From Eleusine coracana subsp. coracana (lineage: Eukaryota > Streptophyta > Magnoliopsida > Poales > Poaceae), in assembly GCA_032690845.1 (NCBI GenBank), contig CM064427.1, forward strand, positions 19,541,501-19,605,500: a DNA stretch of 64,000 bases, given 5' to 3'. This document shows, piece by piece, positions 21,376 to 32,819 of the stretch (position 1 is its first letter; every line of letters begins with the position of its first letter). Under the pieces are notes generated by a model. That model was not told where the DNA came from, did no database searches, and was given only the letters and a program-made list of their open reading frames with translations. Both the position numbers and the translations under genes were made by a program.

Positions 21376-24300
21376 ATGTCGAGCTCCTCCGCATCCTTTG
21401 CTCCGCTGGGTTCTGCCCTTGGTCTCCAGTGACAGAGAAGTTAAGCAAGGCCAACCACGTTCCGTGGAAGGCATCAGTGCTTCCAGCGATCTGCGTGGCC
21501 CAGCACATGGGCTACCTGGACGGCTCCAAGAAGGCGCCGCCTGAATTCCTCGTCGCCAAGAAAAGCGATGATGAGGCGAAGACACCCAACCCGGAGTATG
21601 CGATCTGGGTTGCCGAAGACCAGCAAGTCCTAGGCTATCTCCTGTCCTCGTTCTCCAAAGAAGTCATGCAGTCGGTGGCAACTCTCACCACATCCGCCGA
21701 GGTGTGGTCTGTCATAGAGAACACCTACGTGTCTTGGTCTCGGGCGCGCTCCATCAACATTCGTCTCGCGCTCGCGACCACCGTGAAGGGCAACATGAGT
21801 GTCGTCGACTACATCAACAAGATGAAGGGCTACGCTGACGAGATGTCATCGGCAGGCAAGACCCTTAATGATGAAGAGATTGTGTCGTACATACTCACCG
21901 ATCTCGACATGGAGTACAATCCCGTCGTCACCTCGGTGGTGTCTCGGGTCGAACCAATCACCGTCGCCAAACTCTCATCGCAACTCATCTCATTCGAGGC
22001 TCAAATCGAGCTTCTCGCATGCGGCGGACACGCTGGTGGCTCATCAGTGAATGCCGCTACAAAGGGGCACAGCGCATCTAAGCCACGTGGACATGGAAAC
22101 TTTGGCAATGGTGGTCGCGGTCAGTCTTCACGTGGTCATGGCAATGGCAGTGGCTTCCTCAACAACGGTGGCGGCAATCGCCCCAAGTGTCAGCTCTGCG
22201 ACAAGCTCAGGCATACCATCATCAAGTGCTACAAGAGGTTCGACACCTCATTCACTGGCGAAGAGAATAATGCAGCTGTTGTGGTGATGTCATCCTATGG
22301 CTACGATCCGATGTGGTTTGGCGATAGTGGAGCAACCGACCACGTGACCGGAGAACTCGACAAGCTGACCGTCCGCGACAAATACAATGGCAACGATCAG
22401 GTCCACACTGCTAATGGCGCAGGTATGAGCATTAGTCATATTGGTCATACAACTGTTCGTGCCCCTTTCCGCAATATTGTTCTCAAAAATATTCTACATG
22501 TTCTCCAAGCTAACAAAAAACTTGCCTCGGTTCATCGCATAGCTGCTGATAATGATGCATTCATTGAATTTCACTCTTGTTATTTTTTTATTAAGGATCC
22601 GGCAATGAAGAGGGTCATGTTTCGAGGCAGATGTGTGCGAGGCCTATATCCTCTCACACCAACTCCAACTGGCTCATCAAGGAAACAAGTGTGTGTTGCC
22701 GTCAAGCCATCAACTTTCCGATGGCACAATCGTTTAGGTCATCCATCGTCTTTCATTGTTAATCAGATCCTTAGTAGAAATAAACTTCCATGTTTAGGAG
22801 AGTCAAATAAAGAGCCAGTTGTTTGTGATGCTTGCCAAAAGGTCAAAGTCATCAATTACCATATCCTACTTCGTTCAGTGCCTCTACTTCCCCTTTACAA
22901 CTTGTTTTCTGATGTTTGGGGTCCTGCTCCTGATTCGGTTGGTAGACAAAATTATTATGTGAGTTTCATCGATGATTTCAGCAAGTTCACTTGGATTTTT
23001 TTACTCAAATGTAAATCTAAGGTTTTCTAAAACTTCCATGAATTTCAAACCTATGTTGAACGTAGGTTTGATAAGAAAATAGTGGCTATGCAAACAGATT
23101 GGGGAGGCGAATATCAAAAGTTGAACTCTTTCTTTACACGCATTGGCATTAAACACCATGTTTCTTGCCCTCATGCTCACCAACAAAATGGGTCTGCTGA
23201 ACGCAAGCATCGACATATTGTTGAAGTAGGTCTCTCTCTCCTCGCTCAAGCATCCATGCCACTAAAATTTTGGAGTGAAGCTTTCCTTGCTACCACATAT
23301 TTGATCAATCGTCTACCCAGTACAATTATCCATCATGAAACTCCCCTTGAACGCATTTTTCATGAGCAACCTGATTATCTGTCTCTCCGCACATTTGGTT
23401 GCGCATGCTGGCCTAATCTTAGACCATATAATTCACACAAGCTTGCTTTCCATTCCTTAGAATGTGCCTTTTGGGGGTACAGTAACATGCACAAAGGATA
23501 TAAATGCCTTGATATCAAAACTGGATGTGTCTATATTTCTTGAGATGTTGTTTTTGATGAAGGTGTCTTTCCCTTCTCTCTAAACTTCACCCAAATGCTG
23601 GTGCTAGACTTCGGCAAGAAATCCTTTTGTTACCCACTCACCTCCTTCCGCATGGGCTTGAACACATTGATGAACCATTATTGACTAATGCTTCTATAAT
23701 TCCTACTAATAGTTTGCCTGTAGAAGCTTCTGATGTTGCTCCGAAGTTGCACCAGACAGGCACAGATCAAGAGGAGGGTCTACTGCCAATTATTGGCTCT
23801 GTTGCGATGCCTGCCTTTACTCCACGCGACACTCCAGGGTCATCCTGTGATGTCGCCGACCCGTCCGGTGGGTCGTCCGGTGGTGTCACCGACCCGTACA
23901 GGACCGTCCTGTGACCCATCCGGTGGTGTCACAGACCGTCCTATGACTCGTCCGGTCGGTCGTCTGGTGGTATTGTGGACCCATCCGGTGGGTCGTCTAG
24001 TAGATCATCTGGAGGTGTATCTGCCTCGGGGCTTGATGCACCTGCGCATTCATCTCCAGTCGCACCAGTTCGAGCACGGACTCGTCTTCAAGATGGGATA
24101 TCAATGCCAAAGGTATACACGAACGACACCATCAAGTACAGCAACTTGGTCACATATGAAGCACCTATCTCTGTCTCCGATGCTTTACTTGACTCAAATT
24201 GGAAACGTGCAATGGACTCTGAATTTCAAGCCTTGCCTAAAAATAATACATGACACTTAGTTCCACCTAAGAAGGGAAGCAACATCATAGATTGTAAATG

Positions 24301-25642
24301 GGTGTATAAAATTAAAAGGAAGGCTGATGGATCTATAGACAGATACAAAGCTAGATTAGTAGCTAAAGGGTTTAAGCAATGTTATGGTATTGACTATGAA
24401 GATACTTTTAGCTCGGTGGTCAAGCCGGCCACCATTCAGCTTGTTCTATCTATTGCAGTATCTAGAGGACGGTGTCTTCGACAGCTTGATGTTCAAAATG
24501 CTTTTCTCCACGGCAACATAGAAGAGGAAGTATACATAAGACAACCCCCGGGTTATATCAATGCATCATGTCTATCACATGTGTGTAAGTTGGATAAGGC
24601 ATTGTATGGATTGAAGCAAGCACCAAGAGCATGGTACTCTCGGTTAAGTATGCGTGTCCAACAACTTGGCTTCACTCCATCAAAAGCTGACATATCCCTT
24701 TTTTATCTTAACAATGAATCATTGACAATGTTTATTCTTGTGTATGTTGATGATATCATTGTGGTTAGTTCCTCTTCTAGTGCTGTTGCAGCACTTCTCA
24801 AGAATCTTGGTAAAGAATTCACACTGAAAGATCTTGGGGATCTGCACTATTTTCTTGGCATTGAAGTTCTGAAGGAGAAGGATGGTATTTTAATGAAGAA
24901 AGAAGGATATTTGAAAGATATTCTAGAGTGTGTTAATATGGATCATTGTAAGCCAGTTAGCACGCCATTATCAACAAGTGAGAAATTGTCGGTCAAACAA
25001 GGTGAGCCCCTGAGTTCAAAAGATGCAACAAAATATAGAAGCATTGTTCGAGCATTATAGTATGTAACCTTGACTAGATCTGATATATCCTTTGCTGTTA
25101 ACAGAGTTTGTCAATTTCTACATGCTCCCACTTTGTTACTTTGGAATGTTGTGAAAAGAATATTGAGATATCTAAAAGGAACTTTAACCCTTGGGATGCG
25201 AATTGGCAAGACTAGTTCAACACTTGTAAGTGGCTTTGCAGATACAGACTGGACAAGTTGTGTAGATGATAGAAGATCAACAGGAGGATATGCTATTTTT
25301 TTTAGCTCTAATCTTATTTCCTGGAGTGCTAGAAAACAAGTCACTGTCTCTCGATCTAGTACTAAGGCAGAATACAAAGCCTTGGCTAATGCTACAACTG
25401 AAATTATGTGGGTGCAGTCTTTACTCCGAGAATTGAAGGTACCACATCCTAAGGCAGCAAGTTTGTGGTGTGACAATATTGGTGCTATCTATCTGTCCGT
25501 TAATCCAGTGTTTCATGCAAGGACCAAACATATAGAAATTGATTTTCATTTCGTGCGTGAGCGTGTTGCACAGAAGTTATTGGAGATTCGGTTTATTCCT
25601 ACTGGCGAACAAGTAGCTGATGGTTTTACCAAGCCTCTTTAA
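21376..25642 (+). pseudogene. Copia-2 gag-pol polyprotein (broken)
   Basis: One polyprotein in copia order. The gag ATG at 21376 shifts frame near 21430. The zinc knuckle CQLCDKLRHTIIKC is at about 22190, the protease motif WFGDSGATDHVT at about 22315, integrase HNRLGHPS through QTDWGGEY over about 22720-23250, reverse transcriptase over about 24290-25060 with RQLDVQNAFLHG and YVDD, and RNase H over about 25200-25640. Stops interrupt it at 23028, 23541, 24251 and 25058, and there are frame changes in the linker near 23580 and 23914. The polymerase catalytic Asp residues are still present, unlike copia-1 and copia-3. The integrase-RT linker has expanded into a short minisatellite. Confidence 0.92.
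23850..24015 (+). repeat. Degenerate minisatellite in the copia-2 integrase-RT linker
   Basis: Imperfect repeats of gacccgtccggtgggtcgtc and variants, with frame-breaking length changes. In frame they encode Gly/Ser/Asp-Pro-rich sequence, a tolerant linker position. Confidence 0.75.
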
Positions 25643-25709
25643 ATTTGACAGCTCCAGATTTTTTATGATCACTTGAATCTTCGGTGCTGGTGCTGCGACT
25701 GAGGGAGGG

Positions 25710-25902
25710 TGTTAGATAGTATAGAATTTTAACTGATTGTAAATTATCTTTCCTTGTTTCTGTTGTATATATCATCGTGATCTCCTTTCTTGACTTGTAA
25801 TTCACGATGAACCTGATTTGTAAGCCATGATGGGGGCTATTCCCGTCTATATTAACACGAAGAGCGAGCCTGAGAGAGGCATCGCTTTCCCTCATTCTCA
25901 CA
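25710..25902 (+). repeat. Copia-2 3' LTR
   Basis: 193 bp, TGTTAGATAG to TCTCACA, preceded by the polypurine tract and followed by the tgtgt target duplication. Confidence 0.93.
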
Positions 25903-26652
25903 TGTGTCCTCCATGAGGAAGGGAGTCCTCCACTTGCCCTTGAAATAGATGGCATTGGCGAGAACCAAGCTGGTGCCCTTGTGCACGGATCCTTTGGGAA
26001 GTAGAGAGGGGATGAGGTTGTTCGTCGCTTCCGCGACCCACCTATTAATCTTCTTCCTTAATTGATTTGTTGGGCTGCAGGATATAGATTCCAGTGAATA
26101 CGTACTGAATCAACAACTCGTAATCTTATTTCAGTAAATCATTATTCGCTCATCAACATGTAGTGCACTCTAACCTTTTTGCGGAAGTTCACAGAGTGCA
26201 CCTCGGCCTTGTACGAAGCGACGACGGCATCACGGTAGGCCGGCTTCAGCGTCCGCGTCTTGTTGTGCCACAGGCCGGAGGCGGACACGACGCGTAGACC
26301 ACAAGACGGAGACCCATCGGTGAGCGCGCTCTCTGCTAGCAGGCCTTTGATGAACTCGGCGAGCTCGTCGCGTGACCCAGCACTAAGCACGGCCCGCAGC
26401 TCGTCGAGGGTGCTGCCGCAGGCACCGGCGGCCACAACGGACAAAGCCGAGAAGATGAGGTTGCCACCGCCACTTGCTTTTGGATACTAGGCTGCGGCAA
26501 ACTGCTTGGTGAGACGAAGGGTAAGGGCCGTCAGGGTCAGAGCATTGGATCCCACCGACAAGCGTGCCTTCTTTGTACGGTTCGTCTTTGATTCCATGAC
26601 GGCTCAGCTTGATGTGTCAGGCGCAAGGGTTCAACACATCTGTAATAAATAT

Positions 26653-27400
26653 ATACTAGCAAAGCATTTATGCGTTGATATGTCTTACGAAAAATAAAAT
26701 ACTTTGTATGATTTAAATAAAAAATTATTTATATAATATAATTATTAGACATATATAGTATTATTGATATTTTTATATGAAAGATCATATTTATATTACT
26801 GTTGGTGCTTCTTAGTGTACCATTTTATTATGTCAAAAGTAATTATTTTTCATCATATTCTTATTATAAATATGTTTTTTTACCTCTAATGTTAATAATT
26901 TTCATATGTAATGTTGTTTGAGTGCTATGTTACAGAATTAGGTGAAATGATACTAAACAACTAAGGCTCAAAGATGAGAAGTAAAGATTTAAAGCCCGAA
27001 TCGCTATGCAACGAGGGCTTACCACAAGCCCATGACCCCTATAAGACATCTCTGGACGTCCATGAAACCAACATGTAAGCTCAAGTTTGTGGTCTAACAT
27101 TTAAGGATTTTTAGAAGCTCTATCCGGAAGGAAAGATCAATTTACACAGTCCAGAAATAGCACTGCATTACGACATAATTTTAAACTTCAAGTCGTGCTC
27201 TAATGAGAAAAGTTTGACTAATCGGAGTAGATATTTTCATATCGCATATTTGAACATAAAAACGGTCGAATCTGTAGATCCATTGAATATCAAAGTTGTA
27301 GAACGTTTTGAGAACTATGAGATAGATTCCAAGTTTGTCTTATTTGAACTCTGTATATGGAAGTTATAATTTTTGAAAGTCAGTGTTTAATATGTAAGGT
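26653..27400. other. AT-rich stretch with no supported gene
   Basis: I see no coding frame or terminal repeats. The part from about 26990 to 27400 has the texture of a dispersed repeat, but I cannot assign it. Confidence 0.4.
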
Positions 27401-27407
27401 AGGAAAC

Positions 27408-27537
27408 CGACTTGAATTCAATCTTACGGTCAGGGCATTAGATCCCACCGACAAGTGTGTCTTCTTTCTAGGGTTCGTCTTTGATTCCATGATGGCTCAG
27501 CTTGATGTGTCAATCGCAAGGGATCAACACATCTGTA

Positions 27538-27548
<11 letters not shown>
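27408..27548 (-). pseudogene. Duplicated 5' end of the serpin gene
   Basis: A diverged copy of 26530-26652. On the minus strand an ATG at 27490 opens MESKTNPRKKTHLSVGSNAL, corresponding to the first about 20 codons of the serpin at 26597, with the same upstream sequence to the shared 'caacacatctgtaataaata' edge. It then diverges and holds no more serpin. The shared edge lies at a (TA)n run. Confidence 0.8.
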
Positions 27549-27568
<20 letters not shown>

Positions 27569-27569
27569 C
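27541..27569. repeat. (TA)n microsatellite
   Basis: Uninterrupted ta dinucleotide run at the edge of the duplicated serpin fragment. Confidence 0.9.
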
Positions 27570-27850
27570 TAGTCTATATAATAGACAGAGGAAGAAGAAC
27601 AAAGGATTCTTCCGCATAAAAAAATTAAAAAAAGGCTCTTATTGGGACACCTGGAGGTAAAAACACACAAGATGACAGGCTCAGCCTAACGGCTGTGCTG
27701 TCACGCAGTGGCCTAATAGTCCATCCTTGTGTGACTCGAATGATTTTCAACCCAGTAGTCCCGATGGGCCGGGAACGAACCGAACTGACGAAAACAAAGC
27801 GGACGCGATGCGCATTTCCTATATATAGTGCGCGCTACTCCGAGCTTAGG

Positions 27851-28072
27851 GGTAACGTGCTTTAGGATTAGCGCTGGTAGAGGCGGACAACTGAAGTTGA
27901 TGCAGGAGGGCTGAGGGGAGGACCAGCTAGAGCGTCACGTGTCAGGGTACGAGTGGAGGGAGGAAATTAAAGTTGAATTTCAAATTTCAAATCTATTATT
28001 CTTTGTAAGTCCGATTTCTGTTTCGTTTGATAATTCCATTCTACTCCCAAGTGTAGTTACTTCCATGTTCGT
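27851..28072. repeat. Left arm of a long inverted repeat
   Basis: About 220 bp pairing with 30889-31105 in inverse orientation at high identity, including gctttaggattagcgctggt at the outer end and ttctactcccaagtgtag at the inner end. See the right arm and the enclosed block. Confidence 0.88.
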
Positions 28073-29560
28073 TTATGAAATAGCAAATTAAATAGCAAAT
28101 TCTTATCTTGCTATTTCATAAATGAATATTTACAAGTAGGCACGTTATGTAATCATACAAAGTATATCTTGCTATTTAATAAGAATATCTATCATAAGAC
28201 GAGTACAATTTGCTATTTCATAAACCAATATTTACATGTATGGGTTGGCTACCGTGATGGATCACCTCTATTATTTATAAATAAGTAGAATACGACAAGC
28301 TGTATGATTGTAAAACAAATTACTCTTTAACCATAAAACAAATTCAGGAAACCATAAATCAAATAATATTTATGTTCATGCACTTGCCTAACTAATGATA
28401 ATAAAACCTTTGTAATTGTAATATCATGGGTTATGAACAAAAAACTAACAATATTGATGATTACATGAACTGGTTTTCTTGTGCGCCCCATTAGCTCTTG
28501 CAAAGTTATCTGTTTCTCATTGATCTATATGCATTCTTGGATTTTTTTTTTGATACTATGTAGACACAAATATATATGCAAATGTAACACTCTATTAACA
28601 TGGTGTTTTTTTATGACTGTTGTGAAATTGAAGCTAATAAACCTGAAAAAGCTATCAATTATTTGCAATAGAATAACCTGACCGTAGAGGATGTCACGCT
28701 TAAACATAAAAATAAAACGCATGCAAGCGTGGGCCTGGTACTCACTCTGTTAATTGGGAAACGAAATAATTGCACCCATGAACCAACGCGTACATGCATG
28801 CCAAATTTAGAAGTTAACAATAGCAACCATTAATGCCTTCGGTTAATTACTAATGTACCTGGGTGCGTGATTGATCAAATTGCAAATATTCAAAACAGCT
28901 CAAAAACCCATATATCAGAAAATAAATATTTCTTGTAACCTTATCTACAAATATTGAAAAATAATCTTGACAAGAGGCCAGTATTCTTGTGACCACGATG
29001 TTTGAAGGGTTTGATGCTTTTTTGCAACGACAACTAACTGTTTCTTCTATATCGTGGACACCTTACAATATTTGAGAAGTTAAATCAAACTTGGTTATCT
29101 GATTATAAAATGAATAATGTTGGTTTCCTGATTAGAAAAGAACCTGCATTTGCAAAGTGTTTAGGTCACAACGACTAATTTCATTTTTCAAATATATAAA
29201 ACCGGTTTGCCTTGTTTTGTCCACGAGTGTATCACGACGTGTATGTTTTCTACGCTCACATATCTTGGTTTTTATAATTTGAGGATGCATGTCTACATAT
29301 TGTTTTTTACGTTGATCAGGTTGGGGTTTAATTTTACGTTCAAGTGAATAATTATTTCTGATTGGCCACGTATTTAGGCCTCTGGTTTTTTGCTTTTGCT
29401 TAGCAACAGTGGTGCTTTGGGCCTGCTGAATTTGCCGCAGAAAGCATATTAATGACTCAAATGCATTGAATTATTTGTGTTATGTTTTGCGATCAAAAAG
29501 TTAAACAAGACCATGTGAGCATAAAAATCCCCAATCGGGCGGATATGAAGCAAGAAAATA
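28073..29560. other. AT-rich interior of the inverted-repeat block, no gene seen
   Basis: The start (28080-28260) repeats 'ttgctatttcataaa' and 'atatttaca' motifs in both orientations. Nothing else is identifiable, and open frames here are short and AT-biased. Confidence 0.4.
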
Positions 29561-29574
29561 TGTTTTTAGTGTTA

Positions 29575-30130
29575 TACTATACACGCTTGGATCTTGATGC
29601 ATTTGATTTTGTGATTACTACATGGACTGAGGAAGTGCTCCCCGTTGACGGACGCTGCACGCGCTATGCTGCCGGCATCGACGTCGGTGCCGGCCTTGCT
29701 CAGCATCATGCTCACCACCAGAACAAAGCAGCGGTCCGACAAGCATCTCCACAAACTTCTCCTCGTCGTCCAGCAGACAGCACTGTATCCGCACCTGCCC
29801 CATCATCATGGATGGCTAACTCGTAGCGGAAGTAGTGGCGCTCGGCATGATCCTGCATGTAACGCATGAACAGTGTCTTATCATCAGGGAACAAGCGGCC
29901 GCGGTCGCTGTGGCGGAAGCGGAACGGGCCGATGGCCAGGACTGACGGTTCGTGCAGCGTCCGCAGGGCCGGCTTGGGTTCCACGAGCATGCCAGAGGAG
30001 CGACCAGACCCCTCGCCGAGGTAGGACTGCCTTCGTGTCCGTGAGCAGCGCCGTGTTCATCGTCCTTGCGCAGCCACCTGCATGCCCCTTCTGCTTTCGT
30101 CGTCCTCAGTTTTCACCTCCGGCGCGATGC
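29575..30130 (-). pseudogene. Unidentified gene fragment, weakly DUF247/UPF0481-like
   Basis: A GC-rich island in AT-rich DNA with coding character on the minus strand. The longest frame (29990 to 29712) includes HEPSVLAIGPFRF and KTLFMRYMQDH, recalling the 'Pr..sIGP...K..y' start of plant DUF247 proteins. A second frame reading CCLLDDEEKFVEMLVGPLL (29790 to about 29730) probably continues it after a frameshift. Upstream is also frame-broken. I am not sure of the family. It lies inside the 27851-31105 inverted repeats and could have been captured by that element. Confidence 0.4.
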
Positions 30131-30134
30131 TGAT

Positions 30135-30556
30135 GTGGTGGTGATGATGTTGCTAGCCGCTTTAGCTTCTTCTCTATCCTCCATGTGTCAAACGTATCTG
30201 CACAAATGAATGAATTTTATTAAAGATTAGAAAGGCCGAGGTGAGCGCCCAGCTGCCGGCGCAGACTTTGGTAGCATGTCGATGACGAACAATATGAGAG
30301 ACAGAAAGAGAGGCCAATGGATGGAAATGGTGGTTCGGGGGAGGCCATAAATTGGAAAGGATATATATGGACGAAATAATGTGGTTCCGAAGACCATAAA
30401 TTGGAAGAAAATAAATCTCTCCAAATTAAAGGTGGCTAATAAATTACTGTAATTAGGGATCAGATTAACTAATCATATTAATTAGAAATGTGCCTGTGTG
30501 CCATCGGAACATGGTTGGGTCGTATTGTGTAGAATGTGACCGGAGTGTGACATCTT
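30135..30556. other. Unassigned stretch
   Basis: No coding frame is supported. Two related pieces repeat 'ccataaattggaa' (30346 and 30393). Confidence 0.4.
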
Positions 30557-30919
30557 TTTTTTACTTTCAGGTGTAGCTATTTCCATATTTGTATCTCACA
30601 AATTATAGAGTATCTCTTTATATTTGAGGTTTAAAAAAAAGTATATACATACACTTGATTTTTAAAAGTGGTATGTAGACATACTTTTTTCTTATATGTG
30701 AGGAATAATAAAGTTTGTGAACATACTCCTCGGTCTATACAGAAAACGTGATATATCACAAGGTGCAAAAAAATATGAGTTCTGCTAAAAATTTTTCATG
30801 GTTGTCACTTTGATAAATCTTATTTTAGGTATATGTACATACTTAAGATGATAAATGGGTATGAACACATACCCAAGGTCTTTTTTTGAATATGGGAGTA
30901 ACTACACTTGGGAGTAGAA
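30557..30919. mobile_element. MITE, TTCTACTCCCAAGTGTAG family, copy A
   Basis: About 363 bp with imperfect terminal inverted repeats (left decayed: ttttactttcaggtgtag; right: inverse of TTCTACTCCCAAGTGTAG). Internal sequence with several 'agtatgt.cacatac' motifs matches the element at 41440-41786. Its right end is also the inner end of the 30889-31105 arm. An isolated end of the same family lies at 28039-28067 in the left arm. Confidence 0.7.
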
Positions 30920-31105
30920 TGGAATTATCAAACGAAACAGAAATTGGACTTACAAAGAAAAATAGATTTGAAATTTGAAATTCAACTTTAATTTCCTCCC
31001 TCCACTCGTACCCTGACACGTGACGCTTTAGCTGGTCCTCCCCTCAGTCCTCCTGCATCAACTTCAGTCGTCCGCCTCTACCAGCGCTAATCCTAAAGCG
31101 CTACC
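30889..31105. repeat. Right arm of a long inverted repeat
   Basis: Inverse of 27851-28072. The outer ends read GGTARC, and a 3-bp agg flanks each side (27848-27850 and 31106-31108). That could be a target duplication but is short enough to be chance. The arms may be terminal inverted repeats of a 3.25-kb DNA transposon, or an inverted duplication. Confidence 0.85.
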
Positions 31106-31109
31106 AGGT

Positions 31110-31620
31110 CCGTCTACCGTTCCGGGCGCGACCCGCTAACCCACCATCTACCTCCATGCCACCCGCGCTTGGGCCCACTTGTCAGCCATTTTCTCCTCCC
31201 ACACATCCCACACCACGCACGATGCTACGGGGCAGAGGCGATTTCGGGGCAGTGGTGATCCCGGCGAGGCGGTGCGGGCGGAGATCCGGACGAGGCGGCA
31301 TGGGAGCCGAGAGGAGGCGCGCCGACAACGATTGCTACCCCGTGCCTTTGGCTTCTGTTGTATCGTTAGCTCGTGGCGGGGGTCGGGTTCGTTGAACCCT
31401 AACCCTAGCTCCTCACATGGCCGTTGTAGGCGGGCCACACGGGAGAGGCAGGATCTCGGCAGCTGTGATCTCGTGGACATCCTCGGCATGAAGGGGATCT
31501 CGGCGACACACTTGCTGTTCTGCGACCTCGGTGACAACCCCTGTTGTTCCGTGACCCTGTGACTAGCGCCTCCTCAAGCCCAGCGAATGAGGTACTCCTC
31601 TTTTTCATCCTGCGACTTTG
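31110..31620. other. GC-rich, leader-like segment
   Basis: An abrupt GC-rich island with several overlapping short frames (31156-31562), none resembling a known domain. It contains aaccctaaccctagct (31396-31411), as often seen in plant 5' untranslated regions, and ends near 'gaatgaggtactcc', a plausible exon/intron donor. It may be the promoter and first exon of a transposon gene whose introns are the AT-rich sequence beyond. Function unknown. Confidence 0.35.
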
Positions 31621-32819
31621 ATTTGACCCTCTTTCTCAGTTTTGTATTGACGGATTTCATGGGAGTATGCCTGTAGTTGTCGATTTGAGTGGAATTTTAG
31701 GTACCATTTGAGGGGATTTAGGGATTTATTAATCAGAGTTGATTTTCTGATGGAGCTAGCAATTGGTTAGACAATCACGAGCTTTGGTTCAGGTTGCTCA
31801 GGGAGCAGGGTGAGTGGAAAGTGCAGTCAGCTTCTTATCCTGTAATGTGGGATGCTAGTTTGTCAAGTTTATTTGTTGAAGTTTTTTGTTATTGTGCTTT
31901 TCCATGAATCCATGGAATGGAAATCAATCCACTGCTTGTTCATCCAATTACGTCAGAAAGATATTGGTAATAGCTAATATAATGGTATTGTAGAATGAGC
32001 CAAATAAATGTGCTACACTTTTCAGAAACCAATGGTAATCAATTCGCTGCTTGTTAATCCAGTTTCGAGTTATGCTAAATGAGTGATGACTGAAGCTTTC
32101 CAGCAACTCTTGTGAAGGTCACACACGCTAATATGCTTTTCAGAAACCAATGGTTTTCATTTGTTTGTTTTATTTCCATGGTTTTTTGCACAATAGTTAA
32201 CTGAAATGCCAATGAACTGCATATAACGAAGCAGCTGATTGCAACTGAATGCCTTTTTTTTTCTACATGGTCATGTGATATGCCGTCCTAACTAATAATA
32301 CTAAGGCCTGTAACTGATATAGCATTCTGTTGATATATCTTCTAACCTATGTGCCTGCAATATCCAAGCTATGTAGTGATGTACCCTGAACCTAGTGTGA
32401 TGTGACTTTTGTTACTGCATTTGCTTGATTAGTTAGTTGACTGGCCTGAAACGAGAAATCTAGCAAGCTAGTCCAATTTTTTGTGATTGTACTGCTGACT
32501 TTCCTCACATATTATATTGCAACATATGATTAAGCTACCAATGCTTCTTCGTGTAAGCAAATCCACACTAATAGTACAACGTTTGTGTAAGCAAATGCAT
32601 CATACTACAAAGTGTGATTTCATCCACTAATTATTTTCTTTTGTAAACTAGTTAATCATTCAATAGTTCCTTAAATGTTCTGTAGTTAATTATTTTGATA
32701 ATGACAGTAGATTTTGATTCCAATTTGACACTTGTGATTAAATATAAATGGTTTCGTGATAGTTATCATATATACCAAAATGACTTGTTCCAAAAACGAT
32801 CAAGCTATTGTACTTCAGT
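31621..32819. other. AT-rich, intron-like stretch
   Basis: Low-complexity T-rich sequence with no supported coding frame or element boundary. Confidence 0.4.

Larger units (their letters stand above)
21144..25902 (+). mobile_element. Copia-2: Ty1/copia LTR retrotransposon, 4,759 bp
   Basis: Short LTRs (196 and 193 bp) at 21144-21339 and 25710-25902, both TGTTAGATAG to TCTCACA. A primer-binding site lies at 21340 and the polypurine tract gagggaggg directly before the 3' LTR. The exact 5-bp target duplication tgtgt lies at 21139-21143 and 25903-25907. Compact copia layout with no spacer, on the strand opposite to the serpin it interrupts. The gag N-terminal sequence and short LTRs fit grass Hopscotch/RIRE-like copia elements (inference). 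Confidence 0.95.
20490..26597 (-). pseudogene. Plant serpin pseudogene, split by copia-2
   Basis: Serpins are suicide-type protease inhibitors; plant forms are cytosolic or nuclear. Exon 1 runs 26597 to 26175: ATG at 26597, MESKTN start, in-frame TAG at codon 37, then a clear serpin N-terminal region with AGACGSTLDEL. A GT donor follows at 26174, and exon 2 starts near 26074. Copia-2 cuts exon 2 inside a conserved block: NAIYFKGKW lies on the right at about 25950, EKFYLFDGTAV on the left at about 21120. The reading frame joins across the target duplication. The left part shows HEGFKVLQLPY, the RCL hinge EVNEKGTEAAA and the C-terminal DHPFAYFVLEE, ending at a stop at 20492-20490. At least three frameshifts (near 21090, 20960, 20800) and another near 20610 separate these blocks. 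The inhibitory loop cannot be read. Confidence 0.88.
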
